NCBI GenBank assembly: GCA_963649145.1
Contig: CAVJGI010000044.1
Location: 1-16,462 of the forward strand
DNA: 16,462 bases
From: SVKR01 sp963649145
GTDB taxonomy: Bacteria; Bacillota; Clostridia; Oscillospirales; Oscillospiraceae
Reading direction: 5' to 3'
Each line of letters opens with the position of its first letter. Position 1 is the first letter of the stretch. Below the pieces are notes generated by a model. That model saw only the letters and a list, made by a program, of their open reading frames with translations, searched no databases and was not told where the DNA came from. The position numbers were made by a program, and so were the translations under genes. This document shows, piece by piece, positions 1 to 7,216 of the stretch.

Positions 1-57
1 CTCATTATACATCTTTTATCCAACCTTTCCTTCGTTGGGTATTATACAAGGGGTTGT
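1..57. repeat. Left copy of the 57-bp terminal inverted repeat
   Basis: The first 57 bases are the exact reverse complement of the last 57 bases (16406-16462). The match breaks at base 58, but weaker similarity continues to about base 115 (a shared CCGCCAAGCTTGG block, then GCTTACAACCC). The repeat tail holds a small dyad (CCAAC...GTTGG) and two TATAAT hexamers on the minus strand, without a convincing -35 box. No transposase is nearby. Both copies stop at the same base of the repeat, which fits an assembly break inside a dispersed element better than the true ends of a transposon. Confidence 0.9.
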
Positions 58-176
58 TACCAAGCCTGCGCAACCGCCAAGCTTGGAGATTTCGGCAGCT
101 TACAACCCCTCAGTCGCGCTTCGCGCGCCAGCTCCCCTTGCACAGGGGAGCCTTTAAAGAAGTGCCGCTTCGCGGC
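58..176. repeat. Rest of left intergenic palindromic repeat element
   Basis: This non-coding stretch is made of short hairpins. There is a CGCGC-TTC-GCGCG stem at 115-127, a GCTCCCC...GGGGAGC stem at 131-151, and a GCCGC-TTC-GCGGC stem at 164-176. Read on the minus strand, the order is stem, stem, 'GAGGGGTTGTAAGCT', then the 57-base tail. The right end of the window has the same order on the plus strand. It resembles the dispersed intergenic repeats common in Oscillospirales genomes; that family assignment is from memory, not from a search. Confidence 0.7.
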
Positions 177-184
177 GTTAATTT

Positions 185-222
185 AAAAATATTTGCCCGC
201 TCCGCGTTTACGCGGGGCGGGC
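185..222 (-). terminator. Rho-independent terminator of the leftward operon
   Basis: A 12-bp stem (195-206 with 211-222, one G-U pair, loop TTTA) lies five bases beyond the stop codon of the 4-epimerase gene. On the minus strand it is followed by a five-T run (185-189 on the plus strand is AAAAA) in an AT-rich tail. Position and shape fit the end of the three-gene leftward transcript. Confidence 0.8.
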
Positions 223-227
223 ATTTT

Positions 228-917
228 TCATTTCTGTCCGTAATAGGCGTTTTTGCCGTGCTTGCGGAGGTAGTGCTTGTCGAGCAGGGTCTGCTGCATG
301 GCGGTGTGGTCGGGATTCAGGGTGAGGGCGTGGTAGTCCATGAAGGCGACCTCCTCCATGACGACGGCGTTGTGGACGGCGTTTTCCGCGTCGGTGCCCC
401 ATGCGAAGGGGCCGTGGGAGTGGACGAGCACGCCGGGGACGTCGTCGGCGCTGCGGCTGCGGAAGGTCTCCGCGATGACGCGGCCGGTCTCGCGCTCATA
501 TTCGCCGCGGGTCTCCGCGTCCGTCATCGGGCGGGTGCAGGGGATCTCGCCGTAAAAATAGTCCGCCTGCGTGGTGCCGAGCGCGGGAATGCCGCGTCCC
601 GCCTGCGCAAAGCTCGTCGCCCAGCGCGAGTGGGTGTGGACCACGCCGCCGATGTTCGGGAACGCGAGATAGAGCTCCAGGTGCGTCGGCGTGTCGCTCG
701 AAGGCTTCCATTTGCCCTCCGCGACCTTGCCGGTCATGTCCACGACGACCATATCCTCCTCCGTCATGCCCTCGTAGGGCACGCCGGAGGGCTTGATGAC
801 GAAAAGTCCCGCCTCGCGGTCGATCCCGGAGACGTTGCCCCATGTAAAGGTCACGAGGCCGTATTTCGGCAGAAGCAGGTTCGCCTCCAGCACCTGCCGC
901 TTCAGCGCTTCCAGCAT
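228..917 (-). CDS. ulaF: L-ribulose-5-phosphate 4-epimerase (AraD/UlaF/SgbE family)
   Basis: This 229-aa cytoplasmic class II aldolase-fold enzyme should convert L-ribulose-5-phosphate to D-xylulose-5-phosphate, the entry to the pentose phosphate pathway. Visible family features are the substrate-phosphate loops (TWGNVS 25-30, KPSG 42-45), Asp75, the metal ligands His94 and His96 in HTHS, the VHSHGPF segment with His166/His168, and Asp119 in TQADYFYG. Length matches the family (about 231 aa). The chosen ATG has an AGGAG site about 10 bases upstream, inside the end of the kinase gene, and only four bases separate the two genes. The frame stays open upstream, but that part overlaps the kinase and has no family similarity. 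It is the last gene of the leftward operon. AraD, UlaF and SgbE cannot be told apart by sequence alone; the UlaE and LyxK neighbours favour the UlaF/SgbE role. Confidence 0.93.
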   Translation of the reverse strand: MLEALKRQVLEANLLLPKYGLVTFTWGNVSGIDREAGLFVIKPSGVPYEGMTEEDMVVVDMTGKVAEGKWKPSSDTPTHLELYLAFPNIGGVVHTHSRWATSFAQAGRGIPALGTTQADYFYGEIPCTRPMTDAETRGEYERETGRVIAETFRSRSADDVPGVLVHSHGPFAWGTDAENAVHNAVVMEEVAFMDYHALTLNPDHTAMQQTLLDKHYLRKHGKNAYYGQK

Positions 918-921
918 TTTT

Positions 922-2451
922 TCAGTTCTCCTTCTCAATGAGCCACTGCATATCGTCCCAGAGCCCGTCGAGACAGGCGATGGTCTTCTGATACAGGGCG
1001 TATTTCCGGTCATAAATCTCCCGCAGCTCCGCGCGCGGGGCGACGGCGGGGGCGACGCGGCACATATTCCGCGCGGCTTCCTCCACGGAGCCATAGTCTC
1101 CGAGCGCGGCGGCGACGGCGATGGCGCAGCCGAGCGCGCCGGTCTCGTTCACCTCCACGGTCTCGACCGGGAGGGAGAGCACGTCGGCGAACATCTGCGT
1201 CCAGACCGCGCTGCGCGCCGCGCCGCCGGCAAGACGCACGCTCTCCGGCGGCGTTTCGCGGCTGCGGAGCAGCTTTTCCACGTGGGCGCGGTGGCAGAAG
1301 GCGATGCCCTCATACACGCTGCGCAGCAGGTGCCGCCGCGTGTGGTTCGCGCTGATGCCGACGAAGCTGCCGCGCGCGTTCGGGTGGACGTTGCTCGCCA
1401 AGATAAACGGCAGAAACACCGGCACGAACTCCTCCGGCGGGATGGACTCGACCCAGCCGTTCAGCTCGTCGAAGACCGCGCCGCCCTTTTCGCCGCAGAG
1501 CTCCGGCAGGAGCTGGCGCAGGAACCACTCGTTGTTGCCCGCGCTCGTGGGGCTCGATTCCTCGATCAGGTAATATTCCGGGAGGCAGAACAGGCTGTTC
1601 ATCCGCACGGAGCCGTCCGTCACCGGCTCGCGGCGGAGATATTCGTTGATGGACCACGTTCCCGCGATCATGCAAAGCCGCCGCTCGTCCGTCACGCCCG
1701 TGGCGAGGGCGCAGGCGTCGATATCGAACATGCCGCCGATGACGGGCGTTCCCGCGGCGAGGCCGCACTGCGCCGCCGCCTCCGGCGTCACCGTGCCGCA
1801 GATCTCCGCCGCGCGGCAGAGGGGCGGCAGCGCGTCCCGCAGGTCCGAAAGCCCGAAGAGCTCCAGCAGTGCGTCGTCATAATCGCGCGTATGCAGGTTC
1901 AGCAGCCCGTCGCCGCTCGCGTCCGTCAGCTCCGCGCCGGCTTCGCCGGTCAGACGGAAGCGGATATAGTCCTTGCAGGCGAACACCCAGCGCACGCGCG
2001 GGAGCGTCTCCGACTCGTGGGCGCGCAGCCACGCGAGCAGCGCCGGGGGCTGGCACGCCATGAGATGCTGGCAGGAGCGGGCGAACGCCGCGCGCTCCGT
2101 GCCGTCGCCGGTCCAGCGCCGGACCTCGGCGTAAGCGCGCGTGTCCGTCGAGCCGATGCCGCGCCGCGCGGGGCTGCCGTCGCGCCCCCAGAGATAAAGC
2201 CCCTTGCCGTGGCCGCAGATGCCGACGCCGGCGATCTCCTCCGGTTTCGCGCCGGATCTTTCCAGCACGGCGCGGATGACGGCGCAGTTTGCGTCCCACA
2301 TCTCGTCCATATCGCGCTCGGCGAAGCCGGGCTGGGGCGTGATGACCGCCGTGGAGCGGCTCGCGGTGCAGATCTCATTGCCCGCGGGGTCGAAGAGCGC
2401 CGCCTTCGTCGTCGTGCCGCCGTTGTCGAGTCCGAGATAATAGCGCTTCAT
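922..2451 (-). CDS. lyxK: FGGY-family carbohydrate kinase, probably L-xylulose kinase (LyxK type)
   Basis: This 509-aa ATP-dependent sugar kinase should phosphorylate L-xylulose (or 3-keto-L-gulonate, as in the related SgbK) at C5. The N-terminal phosphate-binding motif LGLDNGGTTTK (6-16), the PQPGFAERDM segment (39-48), GHGKGLYLWG (80-89) and the catalytic-aspartate segment GGMFDIDA (239-246, Asp243 likely base) follow E. coli LyxK closely from memory, as does the later PTSAGNNEWF segment. The FGGY C-domain reads RLAGGAARSAVWTQM. Length is normal for the family (about 500 aa). The start codon overlaps the stop of the upstream epimerase gene (ATGA, 2448-2451), so translation is probably coupled. 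The LyxK/SgbK subfamily is more secure than the exact substrate. Confidence 0.9.
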   Translation of the reverse strand: MKRYYLGLDNGGTTTKAALFDPAGNEICTASRSTAVITPQPGFAERDMDEMWDANCAVIRAVLERSGAKPEEIAGVGICGHGKGLYLWGRDGSPARRGIGSTDTRAYAEVRRWTGDGTERAAFARSCQHLMACQPPALLAWLRAHESETLPRVRWVFACKDYIRFRLTGEAGAELTDASGDGLLNLHTRDYDDALLELFGLSDLRDALPPLCRAAEICGTVTPEAAAQCGLAAGTPVIGGMFDIDACALATGVTDERRLCMIAGTWSINEYLRREPVTDGSVRMNSLFCLPEYYLIEESSPTSAGNNEWFLRQLLPELCGEKGGAVFDELNGWVESIPPEEFVPVFLPFILASNVHPNARGSFVGISANHTRRHLLRSVYEGIAFCHRAHVEKLLRSRETPPESVRLAGGAARSAVWTQMFADVLSLPVETVEVNETGALGCAIAVAAALGDYGSVEEAARNMCRVAPAVAPRAELREIYDRKYALYQKTIACLDGLWDDMQWLIEKEN

Positions 2452-3308
2452 CGAACGCCCTCCGCAAAGCGCGCTTCGATCCAGCGCTTCGCCGCGCCGA
2501 CGGCGGCGGTGTCGTCCTCCGCGGCGTCATGCCACATTTCGATCATATAAGGTCCCGTGTAGCCGAGCTGTTCGAGCTGGGCGAAGCGGCGCGGGAAGTC
2601 CACGCAGCCGCTGCCGAAGGGGACGCACTTGAATTTTCCGGGGAAATCGTCCCGCACCGCGAGCGTGTCCTTCAGGTGGACGGCGACGATGCTGCCCACG
2701 CCGTGGGCGAGCTCATAGTCGACGTCATTTTCGGGCCACGCGCTGAGGTTGCCGAGGTCGGGGTAAACGCGGAACCACGGCGAGCGGAGCATGCCCTCGT
2801 AAGCCATATTCTTGGAGATGGAGTTCAAAAACGGCGTGTCCATGACCTCCATTGCGAGCATGACCTGCCGCCGCTCCGCCTCCTTGACCGCCCACGCGAG
2901 TCCCTCGCGGAAGCGCCGGACGCTCTCCGGCGTGGAGGGCTCGTAATAAACGTCGTAGCCGGCGAGCTGGATGACGCGGATGCCCATCGCGCAGGCGAAA
3001 TCGAGCGCGTGGAGCATAATATCCCGCGCCTTTTCGCGGACGGCTTCGTCCGCGCTGCCGAAGGGGAAGCGCCGGTGGGCGCTTAAACACATGGAGCGGA
3101 AGCCGATCTCCGAGTCTGCGCAGAGCCGCCGCAGCTGCTCCACCCACTCCACGGGCCAGTAGAGCCGCTGGAGCCGTTCGTCCGTCTCGTCGATGCTGAG
3201 CTCCACAAAATCGAAGCCGAGCGCCTTCGCCTTCCGCAGACGCACGCCCCACGTGTCCAGCGGGTCAAAGGCCTTTTCGTAAATGCCGAGCAAATGGCCG
3301 CCGAGCAT
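2448..3308 (-). CDS. ulaE: L-ribulose/L-xylulose-5-phosphate 3-epimerase (UlaE/SgbU family)
   Basis: This 286-aa TIM-barrel enzyme of the AP-endonuclease-2-like sugar isomerase family should interconvert L-xylulose-5-phosphate and L-ribulose-5-phosphate. Family blocks are easy to see: LGIYEKA (7-13), GFDFVELSIDETDERL (31-46), SMCLSAHRRFPFGS (72-85), VIQLAGYDVYY (112-122), MEVMDTPFLNSISK (153-166), YPDLGNLSAW (182-191), VAVHLKD (208-214) and YMIEMW (254-259). Glu154, Asp184, His211 and Glu257 are the expected metal ligands. The chosen ATG is preceded by GAGGTG at a seven-base gap. A longer open frame upstream runs through the promoter and operator and is not coding. It is the first gene of the leftward operon. 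Confidence 0.94.
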   Translation of the reverse strand: MLGGHLLGIYEKAFDPLDTWGVRLRKAKALGFDFVELSIDETDERLQRLYWPVEWVEQLRRLCADSEIGFRSMCLSAHRRFPFGSADEAVREKARDIMLHALDFACAMGIRVIQLAGYDVYYEPSTPESVRRFREGLAWAVKEAERRQVMLAMEVMDTPFLNSISKNMAYEGMLRSPWFRVYPDLGNLSAWPENDVDYELAHGVGSIVAVHLKDTLAVRDDFPGKFKCVPFGSGCVDFPRRFAQLEQLGYTGPYMIEMWHDAAEDDTAAVGAAKRWIEARFAEGVR

Positions 3309-3353
3309 AAAAAACACCTCACTACTCTCTTTAATATATAGAAAAGCGCTCTG

Positions 3354-3367
3354 TGAAAACGTATTCC
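3354..3367. promoter_or_regulatory. LacI-family-like operator O1 (leftward operon)
   Basis: The 14-mer TGAAAACGTATTCC matches the palindrome GGAAAACGTTTTCC at 12 of 14 positions, with the central CG typical of LacI/GalR-family sites. It lies about +7 to +20 relative to the predicted start of the leftward transcript, where a bound repressor would block initiation or clearance. It also scores well against the CcpA cre consensus (12 of 14), so CcpA is an alternative binder. Confidence 0.65.
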
Positions 3368-3379
3368 TGAGTGAGAACA

Positions 3380-3408
3380 AGTATAATACAGCCGTCTTCC
3401 GATGTAAA
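3380..3408 (-). promoter_or_regulatory. Sigma-A-type promoter of the leftward operon
   Basis: Read on the minus strand, TTTACA (3408-3403, 5/6 to TTGACA) and TATACT (3385-3380, 5/6 to TATAAT) are 17 bases apart. The sequence just upstream of the -35 box is A/T-rich and could act as an UP element. The predicted start is near 3373, about 65 bases before the 3-epimerase ATG. Confidence 0.72.
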
Positions 3409-3467
3409 GAGGTTTTGAAAATTTTCCGAAAACCTTTTCCCAAAAGGGCAGGGAACAAAATACACAA

Positions 3468-3490
3468 AACATCCGGACGTTTGGGATGTT
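3468..3490. promoter_or_regulatory. Central dyad between the divergent promoters
   Basis: Perfect 7-bp arms AACATCC and GGATGTT are separated by nine bases. The centre (about 3479) is about 106 bp upstream of the leftward start and 123 bp upstream of the rightward start, a place for a shared activator. It is only a dyad; no regulator family is recognised. Confidence 0.35.
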
Positions 3491-3566
3491 GGTGGCAGCA
3501 AAATTGACAACATGCACAAAGACACAGGGGCGGATTTGGGCGAAAAATAGAACTTGCAGGAAGCGA

Positions 3567-3595
3567 TTGCAATTTCACCCGCGGCGTGATAAAAT
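3567..3595 (+). promoter_or_regulatory. Sigma-A-type promoter of the rightward operon
   Basis: TTGCAA (3567-3572, 4/6 to consensus) and TAAAAT (3590-3595, 5/6) are 17 bases apart, giving a start near 3602. The -35 box overlaps an inverted repeat (TTGCA...TGCAA, 3554-3572) that contains a weaker cre/LacI-like core, AAGCGATTGCA. Confidence 0.62.
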
Positions 3596-3610
3596 ACTGC
3601 GTGTAAGCAA

Positions 3611-3624
3611 GGTAAACGTTTTCC
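3611..3624. promoter_or_regulatory. LacI-family-like operator O2 (rightward operon)
   Basis: GGTAAACGTTTTCC matches the palindrome GGAAAACGTTTTCC at 13 of 14 positions. It lies about +10 to +23 of the predicted rightward transcript, nearly the mirror image of operator O1. The paired placement suggests one LacI-type repressor controls both operons. Its gene is not in the window. Confidence 0.7.
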
Positions 3625-3660
3625 CAAAAACTGGGAAAGCCGGGAAGGGAGCAGGCAAAC

Positions 3661-4444
3661 GTGGAGCAATACAGTCGGCTCGTTCTGCTGGACGTGGACG
3701 GGACGCTCGTCACGCTGATGGGCGATATGCCGGCCGGAACGGCGGAGGCGGTCGCGGCGCTGCGCCGCGGCGGATCGGCTGCCGTGTTCTTCACGGGCAG
3801 GCCCCTCTCCCATGTCGCCCCGCTCCTGCGCGGCGCGGCGTTCGACGGCGGGATATGCGTGATGGGCGCATTCACGTTCCTGCACGGCGAAACGCTCTGT
3901 GCGCGCAGTCCGGATCCCGCCTCGGCTCAGCGGCTCGCCGCGGCTGCGCGGGAGCGCGGACTGGAGGCGGTCTTCGAGACCGCGGAGGGCGTCCGTCTGG
4001 ACCCGGCAGCCCACACGCCGCGTCTGGACGGTCTGCGCCGCGCCTTCGCCGCGAAGGGGCTTGCGGTATCGCCCGCGGAGGGGGAGTTCTCCTACGAAAA
4101 GCTCTGTCTCTGGGGCGAAGCCGGTGCATTGGACGCCTTTGCCCGCGCCGCGGAGGGCGACCTCGCCGTTGTCGGCAGGAAGCAGGATATGCTGGAGCTC
4201 GCCGCACCGGGCGCTTCCCCGGCTGCCGCGGTTGCGCGCGTTTCAGCGCGGCTCGGCGTCACGAAGGAAAAACACTTACGCCGTGGGCGACAGCGTGAAC
4301 GATCTGCCGGTGCTCTCCTGCGCGGGACACACCGCGGCGGTCGGAAACGCGGACGCGGCGCTGAAAGCGGCGGTCGATTTCGTCGCCCCGCCGATCAGCG
4401 AAGGCGGACTCGCGGAAGCGCTGAAACACTTCGGACTTATTTAA
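3661..4444 (+). CDS. HAD-superfamily (Cof-type, IIB) sugar phosphatase, frameshifted
   Basis: This predicted cytoplasmic phosphatase acts on small phosphorylated metabolites; the substrate cannot be told. Motif I is LLDVDGTL (nucleophile Asp11, acid Asp13), motif II is FFTGRP (Thr45), and Lys202 fits motif III. Motif IV, GDSVNDLPVL, lies in the +1 frame. The starting frame stays open to 4452 but turns into unlike, arginine-rich sequence after residue 203. Dropping one A from the A5 run at 4268-4272 gives a normal end (...VTKENTYAVGDSVND...) with stop at 4442-4444 and about 260 aa, the usual family size. The start is GTG with a GGGAG site upstream. It is the first gene of the rightward operon. 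As read, the protein lacks motif IV and should be inactive. Confidence 0.85.
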
Positions 4445-4505
4445 TATTGTGAAACGCCCGTAGCCAGCGGGTAAAAATAAAAAAACGGACAAACAGGAGG
4501 AAAAA

Positions 4506-6089
4506 ATGAAAAAACTGCTTTGCATGCTCCTCGCGCTGGTCTTCGTGTTCGCTCTTGCGGCGTGCGGCGGCCAGACCAACACGCCCGATCCGACCAAGGC
4601 ACCCACGGAAACCAAGGACCCCGGCAAGACCGATGATCCCGCTCCGTCCGGCGAGCCCGCCGTGCTCGATGTCGCGCTGACCAACGCCTTCTCCGGCGCC
4701 GGCGCCATCGGCAAGGAGAACCCCTACCGCTTCGCGTCCTTCAGTCAGGTCTATGAAGCTCTGCTCTGCGTCGTGGACGGCGAGTATCAGGGCGTTCTGG
4801 CTGAGAGCTGGAAGAAGCTCGACGATGTTACTTGGGAAGTGAAGCTGTTCCCGAACATCACCGACTCCAAGGGCAATGCCTTCACCGCCGACGACCTCGT
4901 CTGGGTCCTCGACATGCAGAAGGACAACAAGTGCGCGGTCGCCGACTATATCGACCTCGGCGCCGGCAAGAAGATCGACGACCAGACCGTTCAGATCACC
5001 CTGAACACCGACTCCGAAGGCGCGTTCTACCTGCTCGCCACCAGAATGTGGATGTGCACGAAGGCGTCCTACGAGGCGAGTTCCGACGGTATGGCGACCA
5101 TGCCCGTCGGCACCGGTCCCTATGTCTGCACCGATTACGTCGAGGGCAGCTCCGCTACGCTCGCAAAGCGCGCTGACTACTGGAAGACCGAGAACATCCC
5201 CGCCATCAGCGTTGCCAACTATGACACCATCAACATCAGCTACCTGCCCGAAGCAACCCAGATGTCCATCGCCATCGACAGCGGCAAGGTCCAGTTCGCC
5301 GGTCAGGTCAACATGAGCATCTCTCAGGACGTCGACGCCGCCGATGTGCAGGCGATCTACATGACGAACGGCACCTATAACGGCATGGCGTTCAACATGG
5401 CGGAGGGCCGCCTCGTTGCCGACAACCTCGCGCTGCGCAAGGCGGTCTGCTACGCGATCGACTGCGCGGGCCTCGCCACCGGCGCTTACTCCGGACATGC
5501 CGTCATGATGAAGACCTTCGGCATGGACACCGCCGCGGACTTCAACAGCGCTTGGACCACCGACATCTCCTATGATCTCGACAAGGCCAAGGAGCTGCTC
5601 AAGGAAGCCGGCTATGAAAACGGCGTCAGCCTGACGCTTGTCTCCAACAACGTCGGCGAGGACGCCCTCATCTCCGAGCTGGCGCAGGGCTACCTGTCCA
5701 TGGCAGGCATCGACCTGAAGATCAACTATGTTGAGCCCGCAACCCAGAGCACCGTCATCGCCGAGGGCGACTGGGACATCGCTTGGGTCGGCGGCATGGC
5801 CGTGTCCGATATGTCCATCTTCTACTCCAACATCTACAAGAACGCCCAGAGCGGCAAGTCCTTCTACGGCCTTGACGATCCGGAGCTCATCGAGCTCTAC
5901 CAGAAGTATTACGCCGCCGGCGGCAAGACCGCGGAGAACCTTCAGGCGCTCTATGAGTACACGAACGAGAACGTGACATGGTTCCCGATGTTCCACAAGC
6001 AGGTCCTCTTCGCGCTCGACAACAGCTACTCCACCTTCCGCACCCACGAGCTTTACATGAACCTCCCGTTCCTCGGCACCGTTGCCTGA
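4506..6089 (+). CDS. ABC transporter substrate-binding lipoprotein, SBP_bac_5 (DppA/OppA) family
   Basis: This 527-aa extracellular solute-binding protein is anchored by a lipid. Residues 1-19 form a signal peptide ending in the lipobox L-A-A-C (Cys20), followed by a Thr/Pro/Asp-rich linker (about 21-48). Family hallmarks include DVALTNAFSG at the mature N-terminus, FTADDLVW, PVGTGPY and DLDKAKELLKEAGYENG. The length is typical of the family. Members bind peptides, but many bind oligosaccharides, glycosides, opines or nickel; the sugar-catabolic neighbours favour a glycan-type or conjugated ligand here. It has the clearest ribosome binding site in the operon (AGGAGG, six bases before ATG). 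The gene is separated from its permeases by a U-tailed hairpin, which could keep the binding protein in excess over the membrane subunits. Confidence 0.93.
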   Translation: MKKLLCMLLALVFVFALAACGGQTNTPDPTKAPTETKDPGKTDDPAPSGEPAVLDVALTNAFSGAGAIGKENPYRFASFSQVYEALLCVVDGEYQGVLAESWKKLDDVTWEVKLFPNITDSKGNAFTADDLVWVLDMQKDNKCAVADYIDLGAGKKIDDQTVQITLNTDSEGAFYLLATRMWMCTKASYEASSDGMATMPVGTGPYVCTDYVEGSSATLAKRADYWKTENIPAISVANYDTINISYLPEATQMSIAIDSGKVQFAGQVNMSISQDVDAADVQAIYMTNGTYNGMAFNMAEGRLVADNLALRKAVCYAIDCAGLATGAYSGHAVMMKTFGMDTAADFNSAWTTDISYDLDKAKELLKEAGYENGVSLTLVSNNVGEDALISELAQGYLSMAGIDLKINYVEPATQSTVIAEGDWDIAWVGGMAVSDMSIFYSNIYKNAQSGKSFYGLDDPELIELYQKYYAAGGKTAENLQALYEYTNENVTWFPMFHKQVLFALDNSYSTFRTHELYMNLPFLGTVA

Positions 6090-6111
6090 GAACTGACCCC
6101 ATAGCATAAAA

Positions 6112-6167
6112 GACCGGCCGTGGCGCTGTGCGTAAAACACGGCGGCGCGGCCGGTCCGACTTTTTTT
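6112..6167 (+). terminator. Terminator-like hairpin (attenuator) between binding protein and permease genes
   Basis: GACCGGCCG (6112-6120) pairs perfectly with CGGCCGGTC (6148-6156), with further pairing possible inside the loop, followed after four bases by seven Ts (6161-6167). It sits 22 bases after the stop of the binding-protein gene and inside the operon, so partial termination or 3'-end protection of the upstream message is likely, rather than an operon end. Confidence 0.75.
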
Positions 6168-6201
6168 ACGGAAAGAGAAAAAATCCAAAGCGAAGCTCAG
6201 A

Positions 6202-6232
6202 GCCCCTGAGCGCGAGATCACGCTCCGGGGGC
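6202..6232 (+). promoter_or_regulatory. Second hairpin in the permease leader
   Basis: GCCCC (6202-6206) pairs with GGGGC (6228-6232), and GAGCG (6208-6212) pairs with CGCTC (6221-6225), around an eight-base loop. It ends just before the purine-rich ribosome binding region (GGAAGGGTGGGG) of the permease gene. It has no U tail, so it may shield or present the leader rather than stop transcription. Confidence 0.5.
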
Positions 6233-6256
6233 AGGAAGGGTGGGGATGAAACACAC

Positions 6257-7216
6257 ATGAGCCGCTACATATTAAAACGTATTCTACTGATGATCCCGGT
6301 CATTCTCGGCGTCATCGTTCTTGTTTTCACGCTGCTTTATTTTTCCCCCGGCGACGCCACGAGCATCATCCTCGGCACCGAGTGGACCGAGGAGGGCGCG
6401 CAGGCGCTCCGCGAGGAGATGGGGCTGAACGACCCCTACATCGTCCAGCTCGCACGCTATATCTGGAACGCCGTCCGGCTGGATTTCGGAAGCTCTTGGG
6501 TCTCCGGCGTCCCGGTCGCGCATGAGCTCTCCAGCCGCATCCCGCGCACGCTGCTCATCGGCAGCATCAGCATTATGATCACCGCCGCCTGCGGCATTCT
6601 GCTCGGCGTCGTCGCCGCAACGCACCAGAACAAGTGGCAGGACGCCGCGAGCACGATCATCGCGCTCATCGGCACCTCGCTGCCGAACTTCTTCTTCGCG
6701 CTGCTGCTCGTGCTGGCGTTCGCTTACCGGCTGCGCTGGCTGCCGGCATTCGGCCTCGGCGACTGGAAGAACTATGTCCTCCCGATCCTCGCAAACGCCG
6801 TCGGCGGCATCGCGATGCTGACGCGCCAGACGCGGTCGAGCATGCTGGAGGTCATCCGCTCCGACTATATCACCATGGCGCGCGCCAAGGGTCTGAAGCA
6901 CCGCCGCATCGTCTACCAGCACATGCTGCCGAACGCGATGATCCCCATTCTGACCACCATCGGCATGCAGTTCGCGGGCGTCATCGGCGGCGGCATGATC
7001 ATCGAGGCGGTCTTCTCCGTCCCCGGCGTCGGCTATTATCTCGTGAGCGGCTGCAATAACCGCGACTATAACGTTGTCATGGCCTGTACGATCATCATCT
7101 CCGTGGTCTTCTCCATCGTGATGCTGCTCGTGGACATCGCCATGGCGTTCATCGACCCGCGCATCAAGATCCAGTTCGCGGGCTCCGTCAAGAGAGGAGG
7201 AAAGGCACGTGGCTAA
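6257..7216 (+). CDS. ABC transporter permease, DppB/OppB family
   Basis: This 319-aa inner-membrane subunit forms half of the translocation channel. The N-terminus (MSRYILKRILLMIPVILGV) is the standard first transmembrane segment of DppB-type proteins, followed by the periplasmic-side NDPYIVQLARYIW and LDFGSSW blocks, and further hydrophobic segments near 100-120, 132-156, 172-188, 232-252 and 275-299. The EAA loop that contacts the ATPases is at about 203-226 (DYITMARAKGL...HMLPNA). The chosen ATG follows a GGAAGGGTGGGG region; the upstream open frame runs through the attenuator hairpin and is non-coding. Its end overlaps the next permease gene by eight bases, indicating translational coupling. 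Confidence 0.95.
   Translation: MSRYILKRILLMIPVILGVIVLVFTLLYFSPGDATSIILGTEWTEEGAQALREEMGLNDPYIVQLARYIWNAVRLDFGSSWVSGVPVAHELSSRIPRTLLIGSISIMITAACGILLGVVAATHQNKWQDAASTIIALIGTSLPNFFFALLLVLAFAYRLRWLPAFGLGDWKNYVLPILANAVGGIAMLTRQTRSSMLEVIRSDYITMARAKGLKHRRIVYQHMLPNAMIPILTTIGMQFAGVIGGGMIIEAVFSVPGVGYYLVSGCNNRDYNVVMACTIIISVVFSIVMLLVDIAMAFIDPRIKIQFAGSVKRGGKARG

Larger units (their letters stand above)
3309..3660. other. Divergent intergenic regulatory region (352 bp)
   Basis: No gene is seen here. The region is much richer in A/T than its surroundings and separates the two operons. It holds two face-away promoters, each with a LacI-like operator downstream, plus several dyads between them: GGTTTTGAAAATTTTCCGAAAACC-like symmetry at 3411-3434, CCTTTT-CCC-AAAAGG at 3433-3447, and AACATCC-N9-GGATGTT at 3468-3490. 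Short open frames here lack ribosome binding sites and family resemblance. Confidence 0.8.

Noticed and set aside
793..2550. Long open frame on the plus strand opposite the kinase gene
   Set aside because: It is Arg/Ala/His-rich, lacks any family resemblance and runs antisense to a well-supported FGGY kinase. Such frames arise from GC-rich codon use.
228..3308. L-ascorbate (ula) operon
   Set aside because: UlaE and UlaF relatives are present, but there is no UlaABC phosphotransferase, UlaG lactonase or UlaD decarboxylase.
4437..6254. Long minus-strand open frame opposite the binding-protein gene
   Set aside because: It is antisense to a lipoprotein gene with clear start and motifs; its His/Asp/Val-rich composition is that of an antisense shadow.
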